Source: Streptomyces sp. NRRL WC-3618 (GTDB lineage: Bacteria > Actinomycetota > Actinomycetes > Streptomycetales > Streptomycetaceae). Taken from it: a stretch of DNA of 13,452 nucleotides. The notes under the pieces are model-generated. The model searched no databases, had not been told where the DNA came from, and saw only the letters and a list, made by a program, of their open reading frames with translations. Position 1 is the stretch's first letter; every line of letters begins with the position of its first letter. Positions 7,232 through 13,452 of the stretch are shown piece after piece. The stretch spans positions 1-13,452 of the forward strand of contig NZ_LGDW01000088.1 in NCBI RefSeq assembly GCF_001280005.1, given 5' to 3'. Made by a program: the position numbers and the translations under genes.

Positions 7232-8353
7232 ATGGTGTTACGTACAGAGAAGGCCGTCTCGCCCACCACAGGAGAGGTCACCTGGCTACTCGTAGACGAT
7301 GAGACGTACCGCCCTCACCCCGAGGTACAGGAGTTCTCGCTCTACCTGCGGGGCGCCGGACGCTCACCGCAGACCCAGCGCGCCTACATCCCCCGGATTG
7401 GGCGCTTCCTCAACTGGTGCACGCAACGCGGCACGGACTGGAAGACCGCTGGACTCGGCGAGATGACCCGATTCAAGTTCCACGTCGAGCGGACACCGAC
7501 CAGGCAGGGGCAACCGCCGACAGGGAAGACCGTCAACGCGGTCCTCACCGCCGTGTGCGAGTTCCTCCGATTCTGCGCCGTCCAGGGACATGTGGCCCAT
7601 GAGGTCGCCGCACGGCTGAGCGAGCCCCGTTTCCTCACCTCGCCACCGAGCGGCTTCGATCCGGGGGAAGGCGGCCAACATCTCATGATCAAGGCGCGCG
7701 TTCTGAAGGCGTCCGAGATCGAGAAGGCGCCGGCGACCCTCACGGCCCCCCAAGTCGCTCAGGTACTTGAGGCGGCCCGCACCGCCCGCGACCGACTGCT
7801 CCTGACCGTGCTCGTGGAAGGCGGCCTGCGGATCGGCGAAGCGCTTGGGCTGCGGCGGGAGGACATGCATCTGCTGCCCGACTCCACGCATCTCGGCTGC
7901 CGAACCCGCGGCGCCCACCTGCACATCCGGCCTCGCCAGGACAACGAGAACGGCGCACGCGCGAAGGGCGGCCGTCACCGAATGGTGCCGCTGACGCAGG
8001 GTGCAGTGCACCGTTACCGCGACCATCTCACCGAGCGTGAACGGGTCGCCGAAGCCGCTGACTGCGACTACGTGTTCGTCAACCTCGTCGGCGCCGCCAT
8101 CGGCCGCCCGGTGACATATTCCAACGCCAAGCAGGTCATCGAACGGATCGGGAACCGTTGCGGCCTCCCCACACGCCCGCACATGATGCGGCACACGGCG
8201 GCGACCCAGTGGATCCGCAGCGGAGTCGCACCGGATGTGGTGCAGACCCTGCTGGGACACGCATCGTCGGCGAGCACAGCTGTCTACGTGCACGCCCGTG
8301 ACGAGGACCTCCGGGCCGCTGTCGACCGTCTCGCGCCGGAGGCCGCCCGATGA
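7232..8353 (+). CDS. Tyrosine recombinase, TnpA-like
   Basis: This 373-residue DNA strand-exchange enzyme joins the element ends to the target through a phosphotyrosine intermediate. The N-terminal SAM-like core-binding domain (about residues 28-130) includes [23 protein letters not shown]. The catalytic domain (about 165-365) shows the full set: Arg200 in [11 protein letters not shown], Lys245 in [11 protein letters not shown], His317 and Arg320 in [10 protein letters not shown], His343 in LLGHASS and nucleophile Tyr352 in [12 protein letters not shown] at 7232 is chosen for AGGAG 8 nt upstream; a 22-codon extension to 7166 has no good site. The stop overlaps the next gene as ATGA, so the proteins are made together. 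It corresponds to TnpA, the first gene of Tn554-family operons. Confidence 0.92.
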   Translation: MVLRTEKAVSPTTGEVTWLLVDDETYRPHPEVQEFSLYLRGAGRSPQTQRAYIPRIGRFLNWCTQRGTDWKTAGLGEMTRFKFHVERTPTRQGQPPTGKTVNAVLTAVCEFLRFCAVQGHVAHEVAARLSEPRFLTSPPSGFDPGEGGQHLMIKARVLKASEIEKAPATLTAPQVAQVLEAARTARDRLLLTVLVEGGLRIGEALGLRREDMHLLPDSTHLGCRTRGAHLHIRPRQDNENGARAKGGRHRMVPLTQGAVHRYRDHLTERERVAEAADCDYVFVNLVGAAIGRPVTYSNAKQVIERIGNRCGLPTRPHMMRHTAATQWIRSGVAPDVVQTLLGHASSASTAVYVHARDEDLRAAVDRLAPEAAR

Positions 8354-10551
8354 CGCGTGCCGTCAGCCTCGCCGTCGCCGTGCCACTCGACCGCAGTGAG
8401 CCTGAGTGGTCGGACTGGCTCTCCGCGCGCCTCGCTCCTGGTTGGCGGACAGGAGAGTGGGACCAGGACAGAGCGCTGTTCACGGCGGACCCGGGCAATC
8501 CTGGCACCAAGGTGTTCAGCTGCGTCGTTGCCGACTGCTCCACTCACGTGGTGGGCAACGGTGCCCGCTGTAATGCCTGTCGCAAGGCCCGACTTCTCCA
8601 GGGCAACCCGGCTGACTTCGACGCGACGTACATCCCCATGGTGTCCCGCCGCAGGCCCAACGTCTCGGATGGAGCATGGCCAGGAGTGTCCCAGTTCTCT
8701 CTGTCAGGGGTATCCCCGGCCGTATGCCGCGAAGTGCTGTACGGGCTCCAGCAGCGCGACGCGGCAGGGATCAGCCTCGTTCCCCAGCATGTCCGCCGTA
8801 TCGTGGCCGGGCTCCCCTCAAGGCTCGGATCGCTGCTGGAGTTGGGCGAAGGCTTCGTCTCCGGGCTTCCGGCCGCTGCCACCGGAGTGCTCAATGGTGT
8901 GCTGCTCCATGTCCGGCGCGCTCGCATCGAGTTCGAGGGCGTCGACCCGACCTTTGGTGATGTCTGGGAGTGTGCCCTGGTCGGGCTGAACGCCGGGCGC
9001 GGCAGGAAGTACATCGCCGTACACGGCGACGTCGACTTCCGGCCCGTGCGTCAGCAGTGGCTGCGGGAGTTGGTGAAGGAATACGGCCGTACCGTCCGTC
9101 CCTCCGTTCTGGACCTGCGCCAGACGGTGTACGCAGCGAGCATCGCCTCTTCCGCCCTTGTGAACCGCGCGCACGGCGAGGCCCCGGAGCAGCTGTCGAT
9201 GGCGGACATGAACGCGGTGGTGGACATGTTCCGCATTACCAAACGTCCCGAGGACGGGCACGACTACTCGACCAGTCACCGCCGGACGCTGCTGCGTTAC
9301 TGGCGCACGTTCCTTGAGTTCGCCCGCCAGACCGGGATGATGGACCACGTGCCAGGGGGCTTCGCGTTGAATCCCCGCTTCCACACCATCGCCGCCGTCG
9401 AGGCGTCCGAGGACGACATCGGCCGGGCCGTACCCAAGCATGTCATCGCCCAACTCGACGCGTGTATCGCCATGTTGGGCACCTCGACCTCGTACGAGAG
9501 CGGCGGTTGGTCATCCGCCGACTTCGCGCGGATGTATCAGGTGGTCTACACGGTCCTCCGCGACACCGGCCGCCGCCCCGGCGAAGTGACCAGCCTGCGC
9601 CGCGAGTGCCTTGAGCGGATCGACGGCAAGCCCACCCTCCTCTACGACAACCACAAACGCCGCCGTCACGGACGTAGGCTCCCCGTCTCCGAGAGCACGG
9701 CCCAGGCCATCCAGGCATGGCAGAAGGAACTCGACCGACTGCCTGCCGTACCCGCCTGCGGGCAGTGGCTGTTCCCCTCTCCGGGACAGCGCAACCGTCC
9801 ACGTCGCGGTCATCTGACCACCGCGCAGTTCTGCAACCGGATCTTCCGCGACTGGGTGGACGAGCTGATCCCGGATCTCGTGGACGACCGCCTGGACGAC
9901 AGCGGCGAACCGCTCGCTCACGACCGCACGCAGATCGTCCCGTACGGATTCCGCCACGCGTACGCCCAGCGCCACGCTGACGCCGGGACCCGTCCGGACG
10001 TCCTCCGAGAGCTCATGGACCATCGGTCCCTGGACGTCACCATGGGCTACTACAAGGTCTCCCTGACCAGGAAACAGGAGGCGGTCAGGACGGTGGCGAG
10101 ACTCGCCGTCGACCGGCATGGCGCTCCACACGGCTTCGAGGACGCCCTTGCCTACGAGGTCGAGAGCGTGGGGGTCCCCTACGGAGGCTGCACCGAGCCG
10201 AGCAACGTCAAAGCTGGCGGCGGGCACTGCCGCATCCGCTTCCAGTGCGCCGGCTGCGACTTCTACCGACCAGACCCCTCCTACCTCCCCGCCCTGGAAC
10301 AGCAGATCGCGGACCTGCGGGCCGACAAGGAGGCCGCCCTGGCGATGGAGGCCGCCGACTGGGTCGTACGCAACCTCGACGACCAGATCCGCGCCTATTC
10401 GAAGTCGGCCGACGAGATGCGGCGGAAGCTCGATGCGCTGCCCGTCGAGGAGCGGGCCGCCGTCGAGTCCGCCTCGCGTGAGCTGCGCAAGGCACGTTCC
10501 GCAGCGGCCTTCGTGCCCCTACAGGCGCTGACGACACGGAGTTCTGAATGA
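8350..10551 (+). CDS. Large tyrosine recombinase with cysteine clusters, TnpB-like
   Basis: This is a 733-residue second recombinase. An N-terminal C-x4-C...C-x2-C cluster (Cys58, 63, 74, 77) is followed by a long helical region (about 110-370) and a catalytic domain (about 390-580). Catalytic residues are Arg409 in [11 protein letters not shown], Lys436 in [12 protein letters not shown], Arg535 in [10 protein letters not shown], His558 in [10 protein letters not shown] and Tyr567 in MGYYKVS. The usual His of the H-x-x-R box is Tyr532 here. A second Cys cluster follows (Cys614, 627, 633, 636 in [13 protein letters not shown]), then a helical tail. The length and the C-terminal Cys motif fit TnpB of the Tn554 family, which acts with TnpA in transposition. 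Four-base overlaps with both neighbours show a tight operon. Confidence 0.9.
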   Translation: MTRAVSLAVAVPLDRSEPEWSDWLSARLAPGWRTGEWDQDRALFTADPGNPGTKVFSCVVADCSTHVVGNGARCNACRKARLLQGNPADFDATYIPMVSRRRPNVSDGAWPGVSQFSLSGVSPAVCREVLYGLQQRDAAGISLVPQHVRRIVAGLPSRLGSLLELGEGFVSGLPAAATGVLNGVLLHVRRARIEFEGVDPTFGDVWECALVGLNAGRGRKYIAVHGDVDFRPVRQQWLRELVKEYGRTVRPSVLDLRQTVYAASIASSALVNRAHGEAPEQLSMADMNAVVDMFRITKRPEDGHDYSTSHRRTLLRYWRTFLEFARQTGMMDHVPGGFALNPRFHTIAAVEASEDDIGRAVPKHVIAQLDACIAMLGTSTSYESGGWSSADFARMYQVVYTVLRDTGRRPGEVTSLRRECLERIDGKPTLLYDNHKRRRHGRRLPVSESTAQAIQAWQKELDRLPAVPACGQWLFPSPGQRNRPRRGHLTTAQFCNRIFRDWVDELIPDLVDDRLDDSGEPLAHDRTQIVPYGFRHAYAQRHADAGTRPDVLRELMDHRSLDVTMGYYKVSLTRKQEAVRTVARLAVDRHGAPHGFEDALAYEVESVGVPYGGCTEPSNVKAGGGHCRIRFQCAGCDFYRPDPSYLPALEQQIADLRADKEAALAMEAADWVVRNLDDQIRAYSKSADEMRRKLDALPVEERAAVESASRELRKARSAAAFVPLQALTTRSSE

Positions 10552-11147
10552 AACGCCCTGCCAATTCCGGCGCCAATGACCGGAACACCCGGGTCGAGCG
10601 CCTGCGCGCCAGCCGCGTCAAGGACAGCGAGGACAAGACCAGCCGCGCGCTCGATGCAGTGGACGGCCTTCTCCGCTCGGGACGGCGTATCACCGTCGCC
10701 CAGGTTGCGCGGGACGCGGCGGTGTCCACGTGGTTCATCTACAACCAGCCCCAGGTGCACCAGGCCGTTCAGGACGGCATCGTCGCCCAGCGAGAGCATG
10801 TGCGTCAGGAATCCCCCGTTCCGGATGCGCGACAGGTTTCCGCTGCCGGGCTGCGGACGGATCTCGCCCTGGCACGCGAAGAGATCAAGGACCTCAAGAA
10901 GGAACGCGACCGACTGCGGGACCGGCTCCGGCTGTCTCTGGGCGCCGAGTTGGACGAGGTGAACCGAAACGAACTGATCCAGCGGGTGCAGCAGTTGGAT
11001 CAGCGGAACACCGCTCTGAACCAGGAGCTGTCAGCGGCCAAGGTTCAGATCGCCGCCCTGGAGGGCCGACTGCGCGAGGCGGAAGACGATCTCACTGCCG
11101 CACGGGCCGGTCTCCGCCGTGCGATGCGGGCCGTGCCGTCCCCGTAG
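10548..11147 (+). CDS. TnpC-like coiled-coil accessory protein (DUF6262 type)
   Basis: The 199-residue product starts at ATG 10548 inside the ATGA overlap with the TnpB-like gene. A basic N-terminus is followed by a small helix-turn-helix-like segment (residues 47-70, RITVAQVARDAAVSTWFIYN). From about residue 100 to 192 there is a long heptad-rich coiled coil (LRTDLALAREEIKDLKKERD onward). This plan matches TnpC/DUF6262 proteins encoded third in Tn554-family operons. They influence transposition but lack recombinase residues. None of the Arg-His-Arg-Tyr motifs is present, which separates it from the third enzyme of recombinase-in-trio elements. It probably binds DNA and may bridge recombinases, which is inference. 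Confidence 0.82.
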   Translation: MKRPANSGANDRNTRVERLRASRVKDSEDKTSRALDAVDGLLRSGRRITVAQVARDAAVSTWFIYNQPQVHQAVQDGIVAQREHVRQESPVPDARQVSAAGLRTDLALAREEIKDLKKERDRLRDRLRLSLGAELDEVNRNELIQRVQQLDQRNTALNQELSAAKVQIAALEGRLREAEDDLTAARAGLRRAMRAVPSP

Positions 11148-11169
11148 TCCCCGCTCTACCACCACACCC

Positions 11170-11208
11170 GCTGCTGTCCGGCTTGTGCGTCGCCTGCCGG
11201 ACAGCAGC
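11170..11208. terminator. Strong bidirectional hairpin between the transposition operon and the cargo
   Basis: A perfect 13-bp stem (GCTGCTGTCCGGC / GCCGGACAGCAGC) surrounds a 13-nt loop. It lies 22 nt past the tnpC-like stop (+) and about 55 nt past the stop of the convergent cargo gene (-). This is the expected site for a shared terminator insulating recombinase genes from cargo transcription. Confidence 0.8.
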
Positions 11209-11262
11209 GGAGGATTTCGGCGAAGCGGTCCGGCCTACGCTGATATGCCGTCCCGGTCGTGT

Positions 11263-12395
11263 TCAGTCGGTGTCCGTCGCGGCCAGCATCGCCAGCCGTC
11301 GGCGTTCTGGAGAGACCACGGCGAGGCCGATGTCCCAGGCCACGCGCTCGAACCACTTGGTGTCGGCATCGAAGCCGTACCAGGTGCACTCTTGTACACG
11401 TGCCTCAACCTCCTCCGCAAGGCCGCCGTCTGCAGCCCCAGCCAGGGCCGCCAGGGATTGCCAAGCGGCCAGACGGCCATATGCGCCACGGGCGCCGGAG
11501 TTGTAGGCACCTCCCGTGGACGCGGCGGCGAAGAGGACTCGCCATGCCTGGTCCGGCGGACAGGCCGCAACCAAGAAAGCGGTCTTCTTCCCCGCACCCT
11601 TCAGGCGCTCCAGCCCCAGCGCCAGCAACATGCTCGGTACCGACTCGGCCTCCAGAGGAGCTGTCAGATCAAAGACTCGTGCCTCGACCCGGCCGTTCGA
11701 CTCCTCGGCCCAGTTCGCCACGGCAGCGCCGATGCCCTTGGCAGCGGCTTCGGTCGTCGTCTCCTCGACGGACGGCAGGTGTGCCCCGGCATCACCCCGC
11801 GCCTTGCGGTTCGCCGACGGACCGTACGGCATCGAGTGACTGCCCCCGTGGGCGCTGTAGCTCGGCAGATCCGGCTGTCTTTCCACATCGGACAGCGCCA
11901 ACGGCAGCATCCCAGCGGATGGTGCCTCCAGTGCGGCGACATCGCCCACCCTGCGATCCCCGGGGTCTCCGTAACGTCGGCACCCCTGAGCACCATTTCA
12001 TGGACCAGGCACGCACGCAGTTCCTCAGTGGCGTTCCCGGTGAATGCCACAGCCAGTTCCTCTGACGGTTGGCTGGAGGCCAGCAGGGAAGCCGTGTAAC
12101 GGCCCAGCTTCCTTTCAGCAGCCTCCGCCGAGGAGACCAGCCGCAGCGCCTGGGCGACGTTCCCAGGACCAGACGTGGTGGCCAGCAGCCCGAGCAGATG
12201 GTCGAAGACGCTTCTGTACTGCCAGATCCGCCCGGCGTCGGAGCCGTAAGCCCCGGCGAGCGCGATGCCGAGGTCCGCGAGGAACGCAGCATCCCCCCGC
12301 GCGAGACGGTCGTCAGCCACGGCCCATACGCCGGTGACGTTCTCCAGGTCCGGCAACTCCGTCACGATCTTCTGTACCTGATCAGCCACGGCCAT
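11263..12395 (-). pseudogene. Cargo gene of unknown function (possibly DUF6183), split by a frameshift
   Basis: Two minus-strand frames make one protein of about 377 residues. The first runs from ATG at 12395 (MAVADQVQKIVTELPDLENV) to about residue 162 (HHPLG). The second continues MLPLALSDVERQPDLPSYS to the stop at 11263. One missing base in or next to the CCC run at 11911-11913 accounts for the shift. The protein is mostly helical, Ala/Leu/Glu-rich and probably cytoplasmic, with no catalytic motif, signal peptide or membrane segment visible. From memory it resembles Streptomyces DUF6183 proteins, function unknown; this is tentative. It follows the HNH cargo gene by 69 nt in the same direction. 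AGGAAGGAG lies too far upstream (about 18 nt) to be an ideal ribosome site for 12395. Confidence 0.65.
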
Positions 12396-12443
12396 GAGCG
12401 TACGGGTCCGGCACTCCTTCCTCCCCTTAATAAATGGCCAGGG

Positions 12444-12475
12444 GCGGAGATCCGAGAACGCGCCTCAATCTCCGC
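12444..12475. terminator. Hairpin straddling the stop of the HNH cargo gene
   Basis: GCGGAGAT and ATCTCCGC form an 8-bp stem with a 16-nt loop that spans the stop codon of the upstream gene (12465-12467). It may attenuate read-through into the following cargo gene. The evidence is structural only. Confidence 0.35.
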
Positions 12476-13256
12476 ACTGCCGCTGCATCATCTGCTTGTC
12501 CGCTGCCGTCACCGGCATCTCGTACTTCAGGGCGACCTGGGCGAAACGGACGGCGTAGGCGCACCGGATCTGCTTGTTCGGCGGGAGCCAGGACGCGGGC
12601 CCCGAGTCCCCTTTTGAGGAATTGGCTCGGCCCTCGACGGGGATCAGATTGAGCACGTCGTTCGCAAGCTGCTTACGCTTGCTCTCCGGCCAGCGTGACG
12701 AGCCCATCTGCCAGCTGTAGGACAACGGCACCATGTGATCTATCTGGACCTCGGAGGCTTTCTGCTTGCGCCACTCGATGGTCGTCCCGGTGTACGGGTC
12801 GTGCAGCGTCATGGAGATGACCACGCAGTCGGATCCGGCCCGGAACCGGAGGTTCTGGCCATCGCGACGAATGAGATCGTTTCGCGTGTCGCACCCGTTC
12901 CTCGCAAGCGGAACGCCGTCCGCCGTGTCCATCCACGCATAGCCGAACTTGTCCCGGGCGTACCCCGTCTTGGGCCCCCGCCCCTTGGTGGACAGCTCAT
13001 CGATGAGCTTTCGGGCCGCAGCCTTGTCCGCGTCCGTCGTCACGGGCGCAAGCCCTGGCTTCGTGCCATCGGGATTCTTGAGCGGACTGACCACCCGTCC
13101 GTCCACCGCGGTCGGCCCCGACCCCGTCGAGGAGCCGTCTTCATCGAGGCCTTCGCATCCCGAACAGAGGAGAACTGCGGCTGCTGCCACCACTGCGGAC
13201 CTGAGGTAGCGCGGGTTTCCAGCACCCTTGTGCCTCACGTCCCTCTCAGTAAGCAC
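12465..13256 (-). CDS. DUF1524/HNH nuclease-family protein, probable lipoprotein, element cargo
   Basis: The 263-residue protein has an N-terminal signal sequence (YLRSAVVAAAAVLLCSGC) with a lipobox-like Cys34 and a Ser/Gly-rich linker. A conserved segment GRGPKTGYARDKFGYAW and C-D-T-R (about 92-125) precede a DUF1524 HNH core: IDHMVPLSYSW (Asp173-His174), LANDVLNL and NSSKGDSGPASWLPPNKQIRC. All core residues are present, so nuclease activity is possible; the substrate and extracytoplasmic role are unknown. It is homologous along its length to the host gene that the element splits. GTG 13256 has GGGAG 9 nt upstream; GTG 13238 is an alternative. The truncated host frame ends at 13246, inside this gene's first codons, suggesting coupled translation. 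Confidence 0.88.
   Translation of the reverse strand: MLTERDVRHKGAGNPRYLRSAVVAAAAVLLCSGCEGLDEDGSSTGSGPTAVDGRVVSPLKNPDGTKPGLAPVTTDADKAAARKLIDELSTKGRGPKTGYARDKFGYAWMDTADGVPLARNGCDTRNDLIRRDGQNLRFRAGSDCVVISMTLHDPYTGTTIEWRKQKASEVQIDHMVPLSYSWQMGSSRWPESKRKQLANDVLNLIPVEGRANSSKGDSGPASWLPPNKQIRCAYAVRFAQVALKYEMPVTAADKQMMQRQCGD
12881..12886. other. Altered attB-like core inside the HNH cargo gene
   Basis: At the position matching the host insertion point the cargo gene also encodes C-D-T-R. The flanks TGCGACA and ACGA (minus strand) are identical to the host, but the six core bases are CGCGAA instead of CCCGCG, changed at three positions. It is probably a non-functional integration site. Confidence 0.5.
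12951..12986 (+). repeat. 36-bp direct repeat, copy 1 (in cargo HNH gene)
   Basis: Matches 13372-13407 at 35 of 36 positions, 421 nt away in the same orientation. It encodes the conserved K-G-R-x-P-K-T-G-Y-A-R-D segment in both HNH genes, and the match is higher at DNA level than the rest of the two genes. Confidence 0.85.
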
Positions 13257-13319
13257 AGCTCACGACTCCCGGCTTGAGCTGCACAAATATCTCGGTCACC
13301 CGGCGAAGCATAGAGATAA
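13257..13319. promoter_or_regulatory. Right-end sequence of the element
   Basis: These 63 nt between the cargo start and attR must contain recombinase binding sites. The innermost bases before the core, CATAGAGATAA, mirror the left end (inverted, 8 of 11 positions). The strand also carries the in-frame extension of the truncated host gene (minus strand VISMLRRVTEIFVQLKPG and beyond) to a stop at 13246-13248. Confidence 0.5.
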
Positions 13320-13326
13320 CGCGGGT
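13320..13326. repeat. attR core (right element-host junction)
   Basis: CGCGGGT, identical to 7102-7108. Element sequence AGAGATAA lies to the left and host HNH sequence GTCGCACTTG to the right. Confidence 0.85.
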
Positions 13327-13371
13327 GTCGCACTTGTTGGCGTCGGTGTCCGCCCACGCACTGCCGAACCG

Positions 13372-13407
13372 GTCCCGGGCGTACCCCGTCTTGGGCGCCC
13401 GCCCCTT
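13372..13407 (+). repeat. 36-bp direct repeat, copy 2 (in host HNH gene)
   Basis: Partner of 12951-12986 with a single mismatch. It lies in the severed host gene just outside the right end of the element. Confidence 0.85.
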
Positions 13408-13452
13408 CACGGCCAGCGAGTCGACGGCGGCGAGCGCCGCACCCCCGCCTCC

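Larger units (their letters stand above)
7102..13326 (+). mobile_element. Tn554-like integrative element with three transposition genes and two cargo genes
   Basis: The element is bounded by identical 7-bp cores at 7102-7108 and 13320-13326; one core plus the interior is 6218 bp. Outside it are the two halves of one HNH gene, which rejoin in frame. Inside are a TnpA-like recombinase, a TnpB-like recombinase and a TnpC-like coiled-coil protein, overlapping one another by four bases, the gene order of the Tn554 family. The cargo on the opposite strand is an intact HNH-family lipoprotein and a frameshifted gene. Tn554-family elements insert site-specifically without normal target duplication and use a 6-bp crossover, as the ends here suggest. 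The alternative, a recombinase-in-trio element, is less likely because the third gene is not a recombinase. Confidence 0.88.
13246..13452 (-). pseudogene. DUF1524/HNH nuclease-family gene, N-terminal half severed by element insertion (partial)
   Basis: From the right edge the frame reads LAAVDSLAVKGRAPKTGYAR, DRFGSAWADTDANKCDTR, the conserved N-terminal portion of the DUF1524 family. It closely resembles residues 84-125 of the cargo HNH protein. At 13326 it enters the element, continues 27 foreign residues (VISMLRRVTEIF and on) and ends at TGA 13246-13248. The true start and signal peptide lie outside the window. Host sequence ends at the core 13320-13326; the catalytic half is at 6623-7108. 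The product as it stands has no HNH residues. Its promoter points straight into the cargo HNH gene, which begins 11 nt before this stop. Confidence 0.88.

Noticed and set aside
7200..7295. Possible small leader peptide (ATG at 7200) overlapping the TnpA-like start
   Set aside because: No good ribosome site and no conserved feature; the overlap with the recombinase start is probably incidental.
10548..11147. Third recombinase of a recombinase-in-trio element
   Set aside because: The protein lacks every tyrosine recombinase motif and is a helix-turn-helix plus coiled-coil protein, fitting TnpC instead.
7102..13326. tRNA-targeted integrative element or prophage
   Set aside because: No tRNA-like sequence is present at either junction and there are no phage structural, replication or conjugation genes; the rejoined target is a protein-coding gene.

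Overview
The window is very GC-rich DNA with strong G/C third-position bias, GTG starts, four-base GTGA/ATGA overlaps, Hanks-type kinase and secreted-protease genes of Streptomyces type. It is most likely a chromosomal segment of Streptomyces or a close relative; no RNA gene or CRISPR array was seen.

Layout. (1) 1-1536, minus strand: a small membrane protein with a Pro/Gly-rich tail, translationally coupled by a GTGA overlap to a Ser/Thr protein kinase that runs off the left edge. Two 20-nt operator-like direct repeats lie upstream. (2) 1537-2265: a decayed stretch with the C-terminal remnant of a DDE (IS5-type) transposase. (3) 2266-3576, minus: a DUF4259-type protein and a GNAT acetyltransferase split by a frameshift. 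(4) 3810-6392: two secreted peptidases facing each other, a trypsin-like serine protease (+) and a thermolysin-like M4 metalloprotease (-), separated by an 11-bp hairpin. (5) 6623-7108 and 13320-13452, minus: the two halves of one DUF1524/HNH nuclease-family gene.

The main find is what splits that gene. A Tn554-like element of about 6.2 kb (7102-13326) carries three overlapping genes: a tyrosine recombinase (TnpA-like), a large second tyrosine recombinase with Cys clusters (TnpB-like) and a coiled-coil protein (TnpC-like). Joining the outer flanks at a shared 7-bp core (CGCGGGT) restores the HNH reading frame exactly through the C-D-T-R-D-D-I-L region, so both ends and attB can be read directly. 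Joining the inner ends gives an attP with inverted arms AGATAA/TTATCT around a 6-bp CGCGGG overlap.

The cargo is notable. Just inside the right end, in the same orientation as the broken host gene, lies a full-length homologue of that gene (12465-13256). The truncated host frame runs into the element and stops 11 nt into the cargo gene, so the host promoter could drive the replacement copy. The cargo copy encodes the same C-D-T-R peptide at the insertion point but with a changed core, which may protect it from self-insertion. A second cargo gene downstream (11263-12395, possibly DUF6183) is frameshifted.
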